Shown: positions 1 to 13,492 of the stretch, one piece after another | Position numbering within the stretch: position 1 is the first letter of the stretch | Layout: each line of letters begins with the position of its first letter | Assembly (NCBI GenBank): GCA_023055355.1 | Contig: JALJCS010000004.1 | Span: 13,608,001 to 13,672,000 of the forward strand | Source of the DNA: Agelaius tricolor | Taxonomy: Eukaryota > Chordata > Aves > Passeriformes > Icteridae | Direction of reading: 5' to 3' | DNA: 64,000 nucleotides | Program-made: the position numbers and the translations under genes | Notes under the pieces: model-generated | What the model was told of the DNA's origin: nothing | The model's database searches: none | The model's input: only the letters and a program-made list of their open reading frames with translations

Positions 1-455
1 GAGGAGCCCAGAACTGGTCACAGCACTCCAGATGTGCCTCACTAGAGTGGAGAAGAGGGGCACAATCACCTCCCTTGACCTGCTGGCCACACTCTTCCTG
101 ATGTCCCCCAGGATCCCACTGGCCCTCCTGGCTGCAAGGGCACTGCTGGCTCATGGACAGCTTGTTGTCCACCAGGACCCCCAGCTCCTTCTGCACAGAG
201 CTGCTCTCCAGCAGGTCACCCCCAGCCTGGGCTGGTGCCTGGGGTTGTTCCTCTTCAGGGAATGCCACCACTAGAGGCCTTCAATTGGATTCTACTCTGT
301 TGGTCACAACCCTCCAAGCTCTGCCATTTCAGCCAGTTCCTGATCCAGCTCACTGTCTGTTCATTTAACCCACATTTCCTGAGTTTACCTACAAGGATGT
401 TATGTGAGACAGTGTAAGAAGCATTGCTGAAGTCAGGGTAGTAGCAGAGGCCTGC
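1..455 (-). mobile_element. CR1 LINE fragment (ORF2 region)
   Basis: This is a 5'- and 3'-incomplete CR1 non-LTR retrotransposon read on the minus strand and cut by the window edge. The plus strand carries the antisense of CR1 ORF2: gagcccagaactgg, then a stretch reading 'ctggctcatggacagcttgt' and 'gtccaccaggaccccc'. The same phrases recur in the CR1 copies at 50.0-51.0 kb and 22.0-26.2 kb. It then runs into the antisense of the reverse-transcriptase region ('gctgaagtcagggtag') and fades near 455. No open frame survives. It is closest in wording to the 50 kb copy, which suggests the same subfamily. Confidence 0.85.
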
Positions 456-3400
456 TCTGGGAACTTTCTACATAAGACATTGTGGATGTTTAGCCAAGGG
501 ATATGGAAACTCAGAATATTCTGCAAACTCTGTTTTTCTCCAGGTTTGATTTAAACAGGTCAGCAGGACAGATCCAATCACTAACATACTTTTTGTTTCC
601 TTCTGTTCCCCTTTCTCTCCACTAGCAAAACTTTTTGAGTTGAATGGTGAAGTCAAAGCCTATTGGAAATCAGCTGTTGTGAATTTATATGTAGCTGAAC
701 TATTGGTTCCAGGCAGACAACTGTCTTGATTATTGTGACTGGGTTTTTCTAGTTGGGGTTTGGTTTGGTTTGGTTTGGTTTGGTTTGGTTTGGTTTGGTT
801 TGGTTTGGTTTGGTTTGGTTTGGTTTGATGTGGTTTGATGTGGTTTGGGGGTTTTTGCTTAGTTGGTTTTTCCCTTTTTTTTAATTCTGGGGTTTTCATA
901 AAAAGGATTTATTTTGGCTCGCTCAGAAATGCTACATGTGTTGAAAGGGCAGATGGCATTGACAGCACAGCCCACCCTGCAAAAACTACCCCTCAACAGA
1001 AAAGTTCCACACCATTGCTCTCAATAACTACCATTTTGTTTCATCCTTGCACATCCCTTATCACAGCTCTACTTTCCCTTAAATGTTCTTCACGTCCCAC
1101 CAGGGAATCCTCTCAGTCTGCCACTGTGAGCCTCAAAAATGAGCCCCAGTTGCCTTACAGGGGTTCCCTGGGCGGCCCTCTGTGCACCCAGACCTGCCAG
1201 GCATGAAGATTCTAATCACACACAGCTGAGAATGGCTCTCCACATATTCATCTTTCACACACTGCACACATCAGACTGCGCTTTGTAAACCAAAGCTGTG
1301 CCCCATGCTGCTGATCACCAAAGGATTCATCACTGCAGGCACCTCATTTCAAGTGAGAACACAAAGTGCTGTGCTGTGCTGTGCTGGGGTCCCTGAGGCA
1401 GTGCCACCCATTTCCCTCCCATGGTGGATCTCCACAGGGCTGCCCTCACACTTATGGCAAAGCAGGAGGGAAGCCACTACTTATGTGCTGTGGCACACTG
1501 TTGAGCAACATTAAACAGGCAACGTTGGAGAGTTTCTGCCTCACAGAGCAGAAAGGAGATGTTCACGCTCCCAGAAGCATGTCGTTGTCAGAGCTGTGGA
1601 CAACAATTCTCCAGTCGTAACTGCACCTCCAGCTGTGAAAATCCTCTCTAACAGGCCTCTCTGTCTTTTCTCAGCAGCTGCCTTGTGTTCCAGTTGTGCA
1701 AGGGAAGGACCAGGGACCTTACTCCACTGACAAGGCCCCTCCAGCAGGGCTTTTGTGGAGGAGCTAGGCTCTCAGTGCCACTGCCAAAAGTGCCTGACCA
1801 CTGATGTGCAGGGTGAGTTCATGTGCAAGCAAAATCTAAGGAGCTGTTCACCCACTCCTAAGCCACTCACTGCTATGGGGGTTGACTCCAGCTATGTTAC
1901 TCTTTTAAACATTTATCCAAAACAAAAAGCCACCCACAGTACAAACCAAAAACTTGTGCCAAACCAGCAAGCCAGACACTACACGGCTCTCCAGAGCTGT
2001 CCCTGTGACCACAGACTCAGCTTCCCCAGGGGACCACCCCATACTAACAGCCTCTGCAGGCCAGCAAAAGTCTAACACCAAGAAGGGCTATTTTGGGAAC
2101 TCCTTCAGCCTCCAAAGACATCAGCTTTTCAGGGCTTTTTTTCTATTAAGAAAAGTTGACCTCAAGTCTTCCTATCTACACAGATAGAATCAGCTCTCAA
2201 GGTAACAGGTGCAGGGTCTTCTGAGTGTTTGGGACCTCATGTCTTCTGCTGGTGACTAACACACCAACATGCAGTACTGGGTGCATATTTGCTGTGTCCC
2301 ATTTGAATGGGACTGTGTCAGGTTCTGCATCACAGGTAGTCTTTGCAGCAGACACCAGCAAATGCAACACACTGCAGTGGAAATGTCAGAGGTCCAAAAA
2401 AGGCATAGGTGGTTAAAGTTTTGCCGTGTATAGCTCATGTTGAGACTAAGTACCATGCTTAAGACCCATCTCTAGTGGCTGGCATCCTTAGTTCTTCAAA
2501 TGACAATGATGTTATGCAAAAACAGTGGTGCTTTGAGCAACAGATTGAACTTTTCACTGAGTTATACCTTAACCACTGTATCACACGGAAAATGCGTCCT
2601 CAGTACCCTGCAGGTGGGGAGGACAACAGTGTTGTACTGAGTGGGAGAGACAGCTGAAGGAACAGGGCTATTGCTCATGGCATCCCAATCTTTTCATCAA
2701 ATGTTGAGGGACAGGTAACAAGTCCTTTGGGATGACCCTCTGTCCCCCATCAGGAAAACAAAAGGAATTAATGTCCACAGGCCTATTTCTCAATCTGAAA
2801 ACAGAAAGTTAGTCACCTATGTGTGTCCTATCAAACATACTCAACACGGACCTGCAGAAATCACAGTCAGGCCACAAGTGTCACTTCAGGCCTGATAGGC
2901 AAGTTGAACATTTTGGGGAACCATCTGAATCAGAGACAATACGGAATGGGGCACCTTTTGTAATCAAGTCTGAAAATACTCAAGCTACAGAGGCACTGAA
3001 GGGCAGGTGACATTACAACTAGGGTGTAAATGCATGGCTACAGAAACGAATAACAATTTTCAACTGTGAGGTTTATCTATTTTTTTTTAATGACACAGAC
3101 ATTTTCTTTATTGCTATTTTTTAAATTATGAAATCAATTACAAAGTTTTTTACTTCAGGAAGTAACCTGTGAAACGGTCAGTAAGAAATTGCAGAGACGG
3201 CTTCAAGCACAATAAAAACACTGAATCCTTGCTGAATGTTGGCTGGAAGAGAACTTCAGAGCACACACAGTACAACTTCCAACACACAGAGGGGGTAACT
3301 AAATGAGGTTGCTCCATTGTGGAAGATCTCCCAGGGTGGAGACCTGGGGCTCATCCCCACAGTAAACACACAGGTAAGAAAAGAGTCCCCTGAACTCCTG

Positions 3401-4319
3401 GAAATGTCCTATACTCCAACTTGTGCCTGTTGTCTTTGAGGTTCTCTCTCTCCTCTTCTGAAAAAAATTCACCTCTGTGCCTTCCCTCCTTGGAGCTGAT
3501 GGCAGCAAAAAGGTCTCTGATGCATCCTCATGCCCAGGCTGAAACAAGGCACAAATCACTGTGAAGTTAGGTGATAACGGACTGTTCATGATTGCACAAA
3601 GGTCAGATGGGCAAGGACTTGCTGAGGATCTCAGCTAACCTAATTGCTCAATCAACAATTTATACTAATTTATTTAGATGACAATATAATCACTCACTAA
3701 GCAACCGGACAATTATCCCTGGTGTGAAGCACACCAGGATTAGTAAAAAAAAGAAACGTCTCCTCCTGAAGACCTTGCAGACTCAAGGAATTTATTGCCT
3801 GGAGGAGCACAGGACTCATGGGATCCACAAGGAAAAGCACTTCAGGATTCAGTAAAATTTATGATGTGTGTTTAAGGGGATTGATGAAACATGCAAGTCA
3901 TTACATAATACTTAGGGAAGAGACAAAAGGACAAGAAAAGGAAATACCAAGATGGCTCAGAAAGGAATAAACATGGAAAAGCAGAGGAAAATGTAGAGAA
4001 AAAGTGCTGACTCTGTATAAACAGGCCTCTAGTGTGTGTATTTCTGTTTGTGTCCTTCACTTCATCACTGCTGAGTGTTCCCTCCTCTCATTAAATCCTA
4101 CTACTTTTGAGTGCATCCCCTAGTCTTGATAGATGTTTATGAACAGCAGTGAACTTCAAGCTGGGCTCACTCGTAGCAGAAAAGGTCTGGATACCAGCAA
4201 CAGAAGCTGGAAACCTCTGGGGTTCCCTTGTCTGACTGACAGCAATAAGGCAGGCCACTGGGATCCAGGCCAGGTACTAGATAAACTGTCCATGCAGATG
4301 TGTGTGCACTTGCTCCTTG
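456..4319. other. Downstream flank of PIGG, no gene recognised
   Basis: Apart from the GGTTT repeat at 757-829, nothing in this stretch is recognised. The open frames are short, lack coding-like composition and have no convincing splice context. The stretch at about 3720-4130 has a loose LTR-like feel (a TATA-like gtataaac near 4017 and a downstream attaaa), but I could not find paired ends or a target-site duplication, so it is not called. Confidence 0.5.
757..829 (+). repeat. (GGTTT)n microsatellite
   Basis: About 14 near-perfect tandem copies of the pentamer GGTTT (AAACC on the other strand). They decay at the right edge into gatgtggtttgatgtggtttg. The unit resembles the A-rich tails and A/C-rich tracts seen elsewhere in the window (6.4, 13.5 and 57.0 kb), but here it is regular. 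Confidence 0.95.
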
Positions 4320-5110
4320 AACAGTGATGAGCTGGGGAACAGGATCAGGCTGTCAGGGCTGCTCAGCAGCCCGTGGGCACCATCCTGCACCATCACCAGC
4401 CAGGGACACATGCCCAGGCTGTACTGCAGGCTGTCAGCAGTGTGCCACGCTCCCTCCAAAGGGTGGTCCTCCCTTTAGCATATACACCAGTCCACCTACC
4501 TGGTACCATTTCCAGATTTGCTCTGGTCTCTCCCCTCATCCAGCTTAAGAATGATCCTAAAGTGCCTTGCCCTAGTATCACATCACTTCTCTGACAAACA
4601 AGGCCGAGATGGGGTGACTCCGACCATTGAGCCCAGAGATCCAGTCCATCCTTCAAGCTACTCATCTATTAGCTCAACATGTGGCTGCCAAGTTCACCCT
4701 GCTAAAGGCCTTGCTCAAGTTGCTCAACATCCACGCTCTTCCCTTCTCCACAGAGTCTGTCATCTCTTAAAAGAAGAAATCAAGTACCAATGGGCCAAAC
4801 ACATTGGGCAAACTCCCTCTCAGTCATTTTCCCTCCATCTAGCTCTTGGAAAAGAGTCTCCCTCTGTATTATCTGCCTGTGGACTGAAGAGAGGCTATTT
4901 CCCAGACTTTCCATACTACTGTTAGATGGTGCAATGCCAGCCTCACAAACAGCACCTGATCACAGTCTTTCACAGTCAGGAGAGTGGGATGCCTATAATG
5001 ACATCAGCCAGCTCCTTCTCCTGCCCCACTGACCAGTGGGATCACAGCTCCCTTCCCGTCCTTCTGGTGGTGAAGCACTCAGGAAAAGCCTGGTTTTTCA
5101 GAGGAAGCCC
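4320..5110 (-). mobile_element. Ancient CR1 LINE fragment (ORF2 region)
   Basis: This is a heavily decayed CR1 read on the minus strand. The plus strand shows antisense ORF2 phrases: 'gaccattgagcccagagatccag', 'atgtggctgccaagttcaccctg', 'aaggccttgctcaagttgctcaacatcc' and, further right, 'gacatcagccagctccttc'. Their order matches CR1 reverse-transcriptase sequence running 5' to 3' from right to left. Many indels destroy every frame. The left boundary is uncertain and could lie anywhere between 4130 and 4400. Confidence 0.6.
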
Positions 5111-8096
5111 TTCATGGTAACTCGCAACTGTAGCCCCTCCACTGCAACTGTGCAATCGTGGAGCTAAATCTTGGATCTTTAGTTTGCAAATGCCTGGTGT
5201 GAGAGATTCCAGAAACTGCCCTGACCCTTACAGAGAGAACCACAGAGGAACAGTGGCCTAACACACGTGCCTTGCCTGCTGGAAAGGCTGGGGTTCACAC
5301 TGTGGATTTTGTGCTGGCTTATATAGAAGCACGGAAAATGGAGGCTTCTTTTCCTAGAGAGCAGAAATACATATATGTAGTACCTGAAATACAAATAGAT
5401 TTAATATTTTTTCTTAAACCTGAATTCATTTACAAGAATGAAGCTCAAGATTCACCACTGCAAATCCATGGGACAGACCAGACATCAGCTAGCTTTGAGT
5501 TGTATTGGCTGGTGGTGACCTAGTGAAATCTAGCAGAACAGACAGTAGCCCACAGTAACTGGCTGCACTGTCTGTAAAGGTGCTGAGCAGAAATATTTAA
5601 CATGGCAAAGCTTTATCCAAACAGAGGAAACATCCCTGCTCAGAAGGTATTTAAGGAGGAGTCTGCACAGGGCACTACCAAGGAATTCCAGGCTGATCCC
5701 ACACTGGAGCACAGACTACAGGTGATTTGGACAGAAGAAACTGATATGCTCAGAATGGCAAAAAACATCCCAGTAGCATTCCTGCTTCCCATGTCACTTG
5801 TCTCCTTGTCTGAGAGTTTAAAACATGCTGAACATGACAAGAAGTGAGGTGCAACAACTAACTAGTGAGATAAGAATTAAGAATTTGTATTCAGGCATTT
5901 GCTTTATGTTGATTAAAAATAAAATTATTGTAACATAATCCCTCAGTTAAAGCTTGGTTGCCTGCAGCAGAAACTAATTCATTCCTTCACTGCCTAAGAT
6001 TTGCATTGCTAGAGCCCACAAGCTCATGAAGCATTGTTTCATTTGCCTACACCCAAAGGGAAGGGACGAAAAAGAATTGAAATGTCGATTCTGAAGCTGA
6101 AAGCACCATGTTTCTTTCATATATCATGCAAACTCATGAGTTGACTTGAGACAGAAATGCAGTCTCTTCTCCTTCCTCCCCCCTTTCCTGGTCTTGAAGA
6201 CCTAAGTGACAGCCTTCCCAAGCCATTTAATACTGTATCCAATCTGGACAGGGATGTTTTCTCTTTCAACTCCAGAGGAGAAGGGGGACACTGATCATTT
6301 AACTAAGTAATCTGAAAAAATGCAATCTTAATACACACACAATAGTTTAGATTCCACTATTTGATAAAAGAGATACACTAGAAGCAAAAAGAAAACCTGC
6401 AAAAAACAAAAAAAAAAAAACCAACAAAAACCAAAAAAAAAACCCAAAAAAAAAACCCAACCAACCAAAAAACCCCAAAAAACTAAAAAAAACCCCAAAC
6501 AAAAAAACCCCCAACCAAACAAACAACAAAAAAGCAAAAACAACAAAAGAAAAAAAACAAACCCAGAAGGAAGCAATAAAAGACCTTGTAAATGTCATCC
6601 CACATTGTCTTAGGATTCTGTACACCAGAAGCTCTGCTCTATGCCTTCCATCTCTTTATTAGCACCCTCTCCCTCTGATTTAAATGTCTTATAAACATAA
6701 TCTTTATGAATTTTAGGGAGGACTGCTTACAAATTAACGATGTAAGTAAACAGACAATATGTTGATAATGCCAACATGGCTGCTAGCCAGCAGGTAACCA
6801 AAAAAAAATTGAGAATTGTGAAAATGGTAGATGCACATTCACAAATACAAACTGATTTAAATAACCTTAATTGCCAGTAAAATGTGATTTATTAGAAATA
6901 TTTAATTTTCAATCTTCCAGCAGGTCACAGTAAAGGACATTAAGATGGAGTATTCTCTCCTTCAGGTAATGAGCAATATGCTGCCAGTATATTAAAAATT
7001 TTAGTTGTTTTATAGCTGAAAAAATATTTCCTTACGAGTAATCAAGATGGCCTAGTATTAATGTATAAAAACTAAAGGCCTACATTTTGAGATCTGCATT
7101 ATCTGTAACATGAGACAAAAAGTACATCAGTGATTTTAACTGTGCTGTCAGCTATATTGGTCTTGAAAGCTTTATTTTTCCATATTTGTAACAAAAGTTA
7201 AAAGGTCTGCTTCTCTTCTGATATACCTCAAATATATTTAGACTAACTCGATGGACAAAACAAAGAAGTAAAAAGACCCCACATGAATACTGATAGTCAG
7301 TATAGTCGTTAACATGTATCTTCTTTACAGAACCAAGGAAAACAACATTGTTAGAAATTAATTACAGCACATTCAAGTGAGATGGCTAGACAGGTCACTA
7401 GGGGGGTGGTGATGCAAACTGCAAACACACCTTTTACACATTTTATTCTGCTGCTAACTTAATCCATTAAACTGTTTTCCTGTTCACTGCTCAAAACTCT
7501 CTACCAATGTGGGGAAAACATGATCAAATGTTCAGCATAGCAGCACCAACCTGATTTATCATTTAAGAAGATAAGAAGATAACATTGATAAGAAAAAACA
7601 ACATTTTAGCTGTGAATAGACTCCATAAAAGATTCATTACTTTGTTAGACCATAAGTGTTTCTTATTCGGTGTCTGAAGTGCAGATTGAAATCCATTACA
7701 AACAATGATGGCACTCATCCTACAAAGAAAAATGCTGCTTTTAAACAGAAATGCTTGCTGCCTATGCAAAACAAAATCTCTTACCTGGGATGTTTGTACA
7801 ATAAAAAATTTCAATGCGTCCACTAGAAAGAAAACAAACACAAAAATCCCCTGAAGCTAATGGATTCAGGATCTTGTGAACAGCACCTAGAAATCCTGCA
7901 CATTTTTAGGATTCTGTAGTCTAAGAAAGTAAAAAAATTATATGCACACAGGATTTCTTCTGTGCCTACGAGGCACTGGTCTGTATTTATATCAAGATGT
8001 ATATTTTCAAATTCAAAACATGTAATATCACCATTCTGTTACTTGGGAAGCGCTATAATGACAGCTATAGAACAAAAGGTATCCTTGAAAAGACAG
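5111..8096. other. Unrecognised AT-rich sequence
   Basis: No gene is seen. The stretch contains the A/C-rich tract at 6396-6560. Its open frames are short and either low in complexity or isolated. The right-hand end lies downstream of the probable PIGG polyadenylation site, so this is probably intergenic. Confidence 0.5.
6396..6560. repeat. A/C-rich low-complexity tract
   Basis: An irregular run of A with short C interruptions (caaaaaac, ccaaaaaaaaaaccc, ccaaccaacc). Read on the minus strand it gives poly-Phe/Gly/Trp open frames, which are an artefact of composition. Similar tracts occur at about 12104-12180, 13493-13690 and 56985-57120. Confidence 0.9.
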
Positions 8097-8102
8097 TTTA
8101 TT
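8097..8102 (-). promoter_or_regulatory. Candidate PIGG polyadenylation signal AATAAA
   Basis: The plus strand reads TTTATT, which is AATAAA on the minus strand, 185 nt downstream of the PIGG stop codon. It is the first canonical hexamer I see after the stop. Other TTTATT hexamers lie further downstream, for example near 7170 and 7440, so a longer 3' UTR is possible. The hexamer is read directly; its use is inferred. Confidence 0.35.
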
Positions 8103-8286
8103 TCAATTCAACATTTCTAAAGCAAGCTCAGTTTTAACACAAGACTGATCTTGAGTAAAATAAACAACTCTTTTAACAATTTACTCTTCAAAATCTCCAC
8201 AACAATTTAAAGTCAGTATTTTCCTTTTTCCAATCCAGTGGCACAGTGGATATTGCAATGCAGAACCACACACCACACACCCATTT

Positions 8287-8512
8287 TCAGTCTTGCACTT
8301 TGTAGGAGTGGTTCTGATCCATTGCTGTGAAGAACAGGCAGACAGTAGCTGTGATGAACACATGCACTCCCTCGTAGAGGAGCTTTGGCGAGAAGACACT
8401 CCATATGAACAGGTGGTAGCGTAGACCTGTCACCAAAACAACGTAGATGGCAACTGGGATGGAACGCATCAGAGCGTAGCAGAAACAGCCGTGACCCACT
8501 GCTGCAGAGTTC
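8287..8512 (-). CDS. PIGG: PIGG terminal coding exon
   Basis: This is the last coding exon of GPI ethanolamine phosphate transferase 2, an ER membrane enzyme that, with PIGF, adds ethanolamine phosphate to the second mannose of the GPI anchor. The acceptor is cccag|GAACTC. The first base completes an Arg codon begun in exon 39354-39517. The exon then encodes 74 residues and a TGA at 8289-8287. It holds two hydrophobic segments around the signatures CFCYALMRSIPV and RYHLFIWSVFSPKLLYEG, followed by a short polar tail ending in KVQD. These match the conserved C-terminus of vertebrate PIGG as I recall it; the last eight or so residues differ from the human tail. It is separated from the previous exon by an intron of about 30.8 kb. 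Confidence 0.95.
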
Positions 8513-9101
8513 CTGGGAACAAAAACAGAGGAGGTCATTCTCAGGAAAACTCAGAAAAGACACCTGAGTTCCTCCCCTCTTCAGCATTACTTCACAGCAT
8601 AAGGAGTATTCAGAGACCTCCACTTTGTTTTAGAAAGCTGATTGTTAATGCAATGATGAACCAATAAAATTTGTTCTTGTCACCTCTATATATCCTATAA
8701 TGTGTATGTAGGTGTAAGCATAGATTACAATAAAGGTGCCCAGTAGTTCACTTCAACCTTAGATTGCTCTGTACTTTAATGTATTTTGTTCTAATTGTCA
8801 AAGTTTCCATTAAGCAGTTTCAAGACCGATTTGTCTCCTGTTGACCTTGCAGTGCCATTCCACCAAACCTGAATGGTAGGAAGAAGAGAGGACGACAGTA
8901 CTTCTCACAAAGCTTCTAACCTGTTAACAGACAATCAGATGGAGCATGCAGCCCCCTTGTAAAGGGCATTAAACTTGTCAGGCTGCACCACTGCCCATAT
9001 AGCCAGCAACACTGTACAAAACAACATAAAAACCGTGCTATTGGAAAGCTTCACAAAGCTAACTAACATAACTATTGGAATATGATCCCAATATTACTGG
9101 A

Positions 9102-9654
9102 TGGAACGTACCTGGGCTCATCTGGCTCTTGCTGCTTGACCAGAAGCAGCAACTGAGATGGCTTTCACCTCAGAGACACCTTTGGCTGGCTGGATGTTGC
9201 AGCTGGCACTTGGGACAAGTCCAGGCAAGAAGGAACTCAGTTTTACCTCTGGTGGAAAGGCTTTAGGCGAGGTGAAGGAAAAAGGAGTTGGGTCCTGCTG
9301 GAGGGTTTGATCCAGAGCTTTATGCCTAGGTCACAGACCTCTGAATCTTGTAACAGCTCCAACAGAACTCCGAACTGCATGGTCCCCATGTCTTTTAAGC
9401 CCAGGGAGAGGGGGAGGGAAGGGATAGATGTGCCACCAACCAGGTAGGAGGGGGGAAGTCTCAGGAGACAAGTGACACCTGGATAGCCCAATGACCCCAG
9501 GGCTGAGAGGCATCTTTTGAACTTTTGCCAATCAGACAATGGCCTTGCTGGAATGTTAAGATTGACGGACAGCACTTAGCAAGGGGGCAAGGGGGAGGGG
9601 AAGGGAGAGGTTGTTGTTGGCACACCTGAGGGAGGAAGTGGGATAGCTGAAACA
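9102..9654 (-). mobile_element. Probable solo LTR of an endogenous retrovirus
   Basis: Read on the minus strand, this begins TGTTTCAGCTATCCC and ends GGTACGTTCCA, so it has TG...CA termini. It contains a CCCTCCCCCTCTCCC-rich upstream part, a TATA-like cttaaaagac near 9396, and downstream ataaag (near 9330), as in a U3-R-U5 layout. The flanks share only GGA (9099-9101 and 9655-9657), so the target-site duplication is weak and the ends could be off by a few bases. No internal retroviral sequence adjoins it. The layout is read directly; LTR identity is an inference without a library match. Confidence 0.55.
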
Positions 9655-12103
9655 GGATATTGCATCACACTGCACCACATAACATTCTCCAAATACCATA
9701 TTCTAAATCTCACAAGAGTGATACATTGCATTCCTGTCACAGGTGCTTAGCTCAGCTGGGTCCACTGCATCCCAAGAAATGTCTGCCCCATGTAACTTAC
9801 ATGGACCATATTTGCCACATCGATGTATTTTGGCGGATGACAAAAGTCAGATGAAAATGGAAGTGAAAAGGTTTTCTGCACTTTGATTGTCCTCCCTCTC
9901 CTGAGGCACCAACTCAAAGCAATGCTGGGTTGGCCCCTGTCCAATTTCCCCAAAATACATCTGCTGAGATTAATTCACACTAAATTCAGAAGTTTACCCC
10001 TTCAGAAAAAAGGAAGGAATAAACTATTTCACTGGAATAATAAGCAAACATTTTCCTCTCCCCATCAAAATATTTTACATAAGCAGTTCCCAAAAGAACA
10101 CACTGGCAAAGAGTGGAAATGTTGTACAGCGAAATCCTGATCTGAGGATCTGTTCTGCTCCTCCCAGTTTTTAATTCTAATCTTGTTCCAAGTAATAAAA
10201 ATTTAACATGGCTAGCACTTCTGCAAGATGTTAATTAGTTACTTATGACTAAGTAAGCTACAGAACGCAGTATTTTACATAAACCATTAACTTCTTATTT
10301 TTAAAATAAAAATAACTTGGATACAGTCCTGTTTTCCAGTGAAGTCAAGATCTAAATTCCCAAGGCTTTCAGTAGAAGGAAGAACAGGTAATTAAAGCAG
10401 AGTTTTAAAATCAAGAACAGCAGGCATGAATGACTGAAAAGCATATATTCAGTTCACAGAAAACTATTTCCTTTGCTGCTTAGCCAAGAAAACGGAGCTT
10501 GGGAGTGAATTAGACTGCTCCTTGCTGCTGCATAACCATCTTAATCTTCAGTGAGCTTGTGTAAACAACCAACTTTATGTTTAATAACTGATTTTATTGA
10601 CAAGGATTAAACAAAGTGCAGTTCACTCAGTCTTAGCTGTCTTGATGCTGATATGAGTTAAAACAGTATTCGTAGTAAAATAGTATTTGTAATAGTCAGA
10701 TGACCACTGAATAAACAGAGGAAATGGCTTTTCAGTCAGACAAACAGGCATTTTTAAAAACATTTTCTAGAGTTAAAAAATGCACTTGATAGATCATATA
10801 GATGAATCTGCAGGTCAATGATCCAATTCTTTCTGTATTCCGATATCATAAAAACAGCTGTTTTCTACTTACAGGATACCTCTACTTACAAAAGCTCTCA
10901 GCACTCACTTCACCTCTCAAGATAACACAGACACATATCTTTAGAGGGAAAACTTGGACAGTTTTGCTGTATGATGCAGTGGTGCAATTTAGAGAAGGCA
11001 GCAAAAGCACGCTGTATCCACGAAGTTAAACTGTTAGTGGGATTCAACAGCAGAATAATTAGGTTTATCTCAGAGCTGGTGAAAGCGTTCACACATGCAT
11101 CATTGCAGACAGAGCACTGGAGTGACTGAGCAGAAGCAGTGAGACCTACCTGGCCTGATCCTAAAGCAACAACTTAGCACATCATCATTCTTTTCTCTTA
11201 CTTTGGCCAGGGACAAAATTTGCACAGCGAGTAGTAATGCCCTTTGTGTGCTCCTTCTTCTCATTCTACAGACACAGTGCACACAGCATCTCCAGGCCAC
11301 AAGGAAGGCAGCATCCAGGGATTAGGCAGCTACTGATAACATGACCGTGACAATCCAGCTAGTTCCGCCAGTTTCTGAGTTACTCCAAACTAATTCACCA
11401 GAAGAACAGAGAAAGCTGTCTGTGGGATGCCACTCATGTATCCTTATGTTTATGATCTGGACCAGCCAGTAATGAATAACCTTGCAAATTCTCAGTGCTG
11501 TTCCAATTAAAATAATGGAAGACTACAGGACACATCTAAAGTACCAAACTGTAACTAATCCACACTGAATCGTTCTTCAGCAATTAATACCTTTCATTAT
11601 TTAAAGGAGAAGAGCACAGACAGATTTAAACTACCTCCATGTTCTGACAAAAACAGCCCACTATTAAGGCCTCTGCACAATGCAGGAGTAACAAAAAGGA
11701 ATACTCAGCTTCTAATAATCATCTCATCTAGAAAGTCAGCTTATGGGGACTTGAAACAGAGATCCATGTGTTACAAATGGCAAAGCATATCCAAACTTCA
11801 TGTGAGATCCTGGAAAAAGTAATGTTTTTGGAGAGTTCTGAAGCAAAGAACACTACAGATTAAAATCAATAAACATGCTGTAATTAGAATGCAAACATTA
11901 AGTATGGTCTAGAAAACATTGGCTTTCAGCAAAAAACTGTCTCTTAACGGAAAATATTTAATGTGTAGAAAAATATGCCCAAGAAACTGTTATATTAATA
12001 GGTTTACCACTTCTTTTGATATCCTAAACCCTAATAGTAGATGTTCCATCAACAAATTTTTCACCTCTAAATCCATCTCTAAGGTAATACAAGTCTTGCA
12101 AAA

Positions 12104-12180
12104 TGAAAAAAAACTACAATGCAAAAAAAAAAAAAATCCTCCCTGAAAAAACCCCCACAAAACAAAAAAAAACCAAACCA
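12104..12180. repeat. A-rich tract
   Basis: A run of A with C interruptions (gcaaaaaaaaaaaaaatcc, acccccacaaaac, aaaaaaaaccaaacc). It could be the tail of an undetected insertion, but no element was recognised beside it. Confidence 0.8.
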
Positions 12181-13492
12181 CTATTATCTTGTGAAAACAT
12201 GTCTCCTAGTTATACAGAATACTTGGCAGCTGGTGGCAACAAGTTTTGTAGCTTAAAAATCAAGAAAAACATCTCCAGACAGGCCTACAAATGCATCCAC
12301 AAGGAATTTTAAAGTAATCTTTACAGTGTTTACAGTGTTCCAACCCTTTTTCCAACACACCATACCAAATAAACAGCATAGAAACATGCAAGCATATGAG
12401 GGCGGAATACCCTACTATTGTCGCTCTTCTAGGGCTGGAAGAGGAGGGTTGCTCTGGAGGGTTTCACTATGAAGGTGCTGAGTCAATGCAAGTTACCCTC
12501 TAGCATTTCTGCCCTTCCACCTCCCCCTTTTCTAGTTGAACATCACTGCCTAAATTATCTCCTACTGGAGATCCTGAATTTGCCTATTTGAAGGCAATTA
12601 CTGTACTGTTACTGTATTAACATCCTCTACAGTATTAAGTGGCACTTCTCTTTCTAGGCATTCTGCAGTTTCAAAGATCTCCCTGTTTAGTGCCCTCTGA
12701 AAAATACTCAGGATTTTGCTCATCTGCCCCATACATACTAATGAAGGGTTGCACTCAGAAACAAACTGTGTAGCATTCAAAATTTCTCCAACATCTTAGA
12801 GTATCTGCAATGTGTAAGAAATTTCTCTGATCTAAGCAAGTACCAAGCAGTTCAGCAGCAAGAACAAATTTGCTGTATCTCTCTCACATGTCCCATTCCC
12901 ACTTAGTATAATTCTACAACACTATTTTAGATTATAGAACACAATCCTGCATTTTCATGGAAAAACACTTTATATATTTATCAGTTACAAGGGAACCAAG
13001 AGTCCTCTGGAAATTTATATTATTAATTCTGGTAGAAACTACCAATCAGAACCACAGTTTTAATGCTATAAAGTCACAATTTTGTCACAACACCCTATCA
13101 ATGGATAGATGTCAAAAATGGTGCTTGCCAGCAAGATAAAAGGGCTGTTAAGTGTATTCTGCTGCCATGGAAATTAGGAACTTGGGGATGACTGATTTTT
13201 CTCTGCCCTCTGCATTCTTGTCCCAGTAAGAAAGGCAGAGAAGGTACAACTACCTGAGCAAGGTCATGTCTGTGGCAGTAAGTTACAGGGGACTGTAGCA
13301 CATGTGGATTGTAGTACAGGGTTCAGCAGGTTCTCACAAAGACTTAGCTGTAAAAAGCTATTAGGACTTAAAACTTCAATTCTCTTGATTTCAGCATCAA
13401 GAGTATGAAAAGTAGAATTGTATCAATGTTTTTTCTGGTTCTCACTGCTGGCATAATCAGTTGTGCTGTGAGCTTCATGTCAGCAAAATAAG

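Noticed and set aside
5272..5523. 83-residue plus-strand frame with mixed composition
   Set aside because: No recognisable family and no splice or promoter context. Its length is within chance for the window.
6328..6625. Phe/Gly/Leu-rich minus-strand frames, also at 13368-13811 and 56894-57220
   Set aside because: Translations of A/C-rich low-complexity tracts.
1..8000. Search for the gene that follows PIGG in mammals (PDE6B)
   Set aside because: No frame with phosphodiesterase signatures was seen on either strand.
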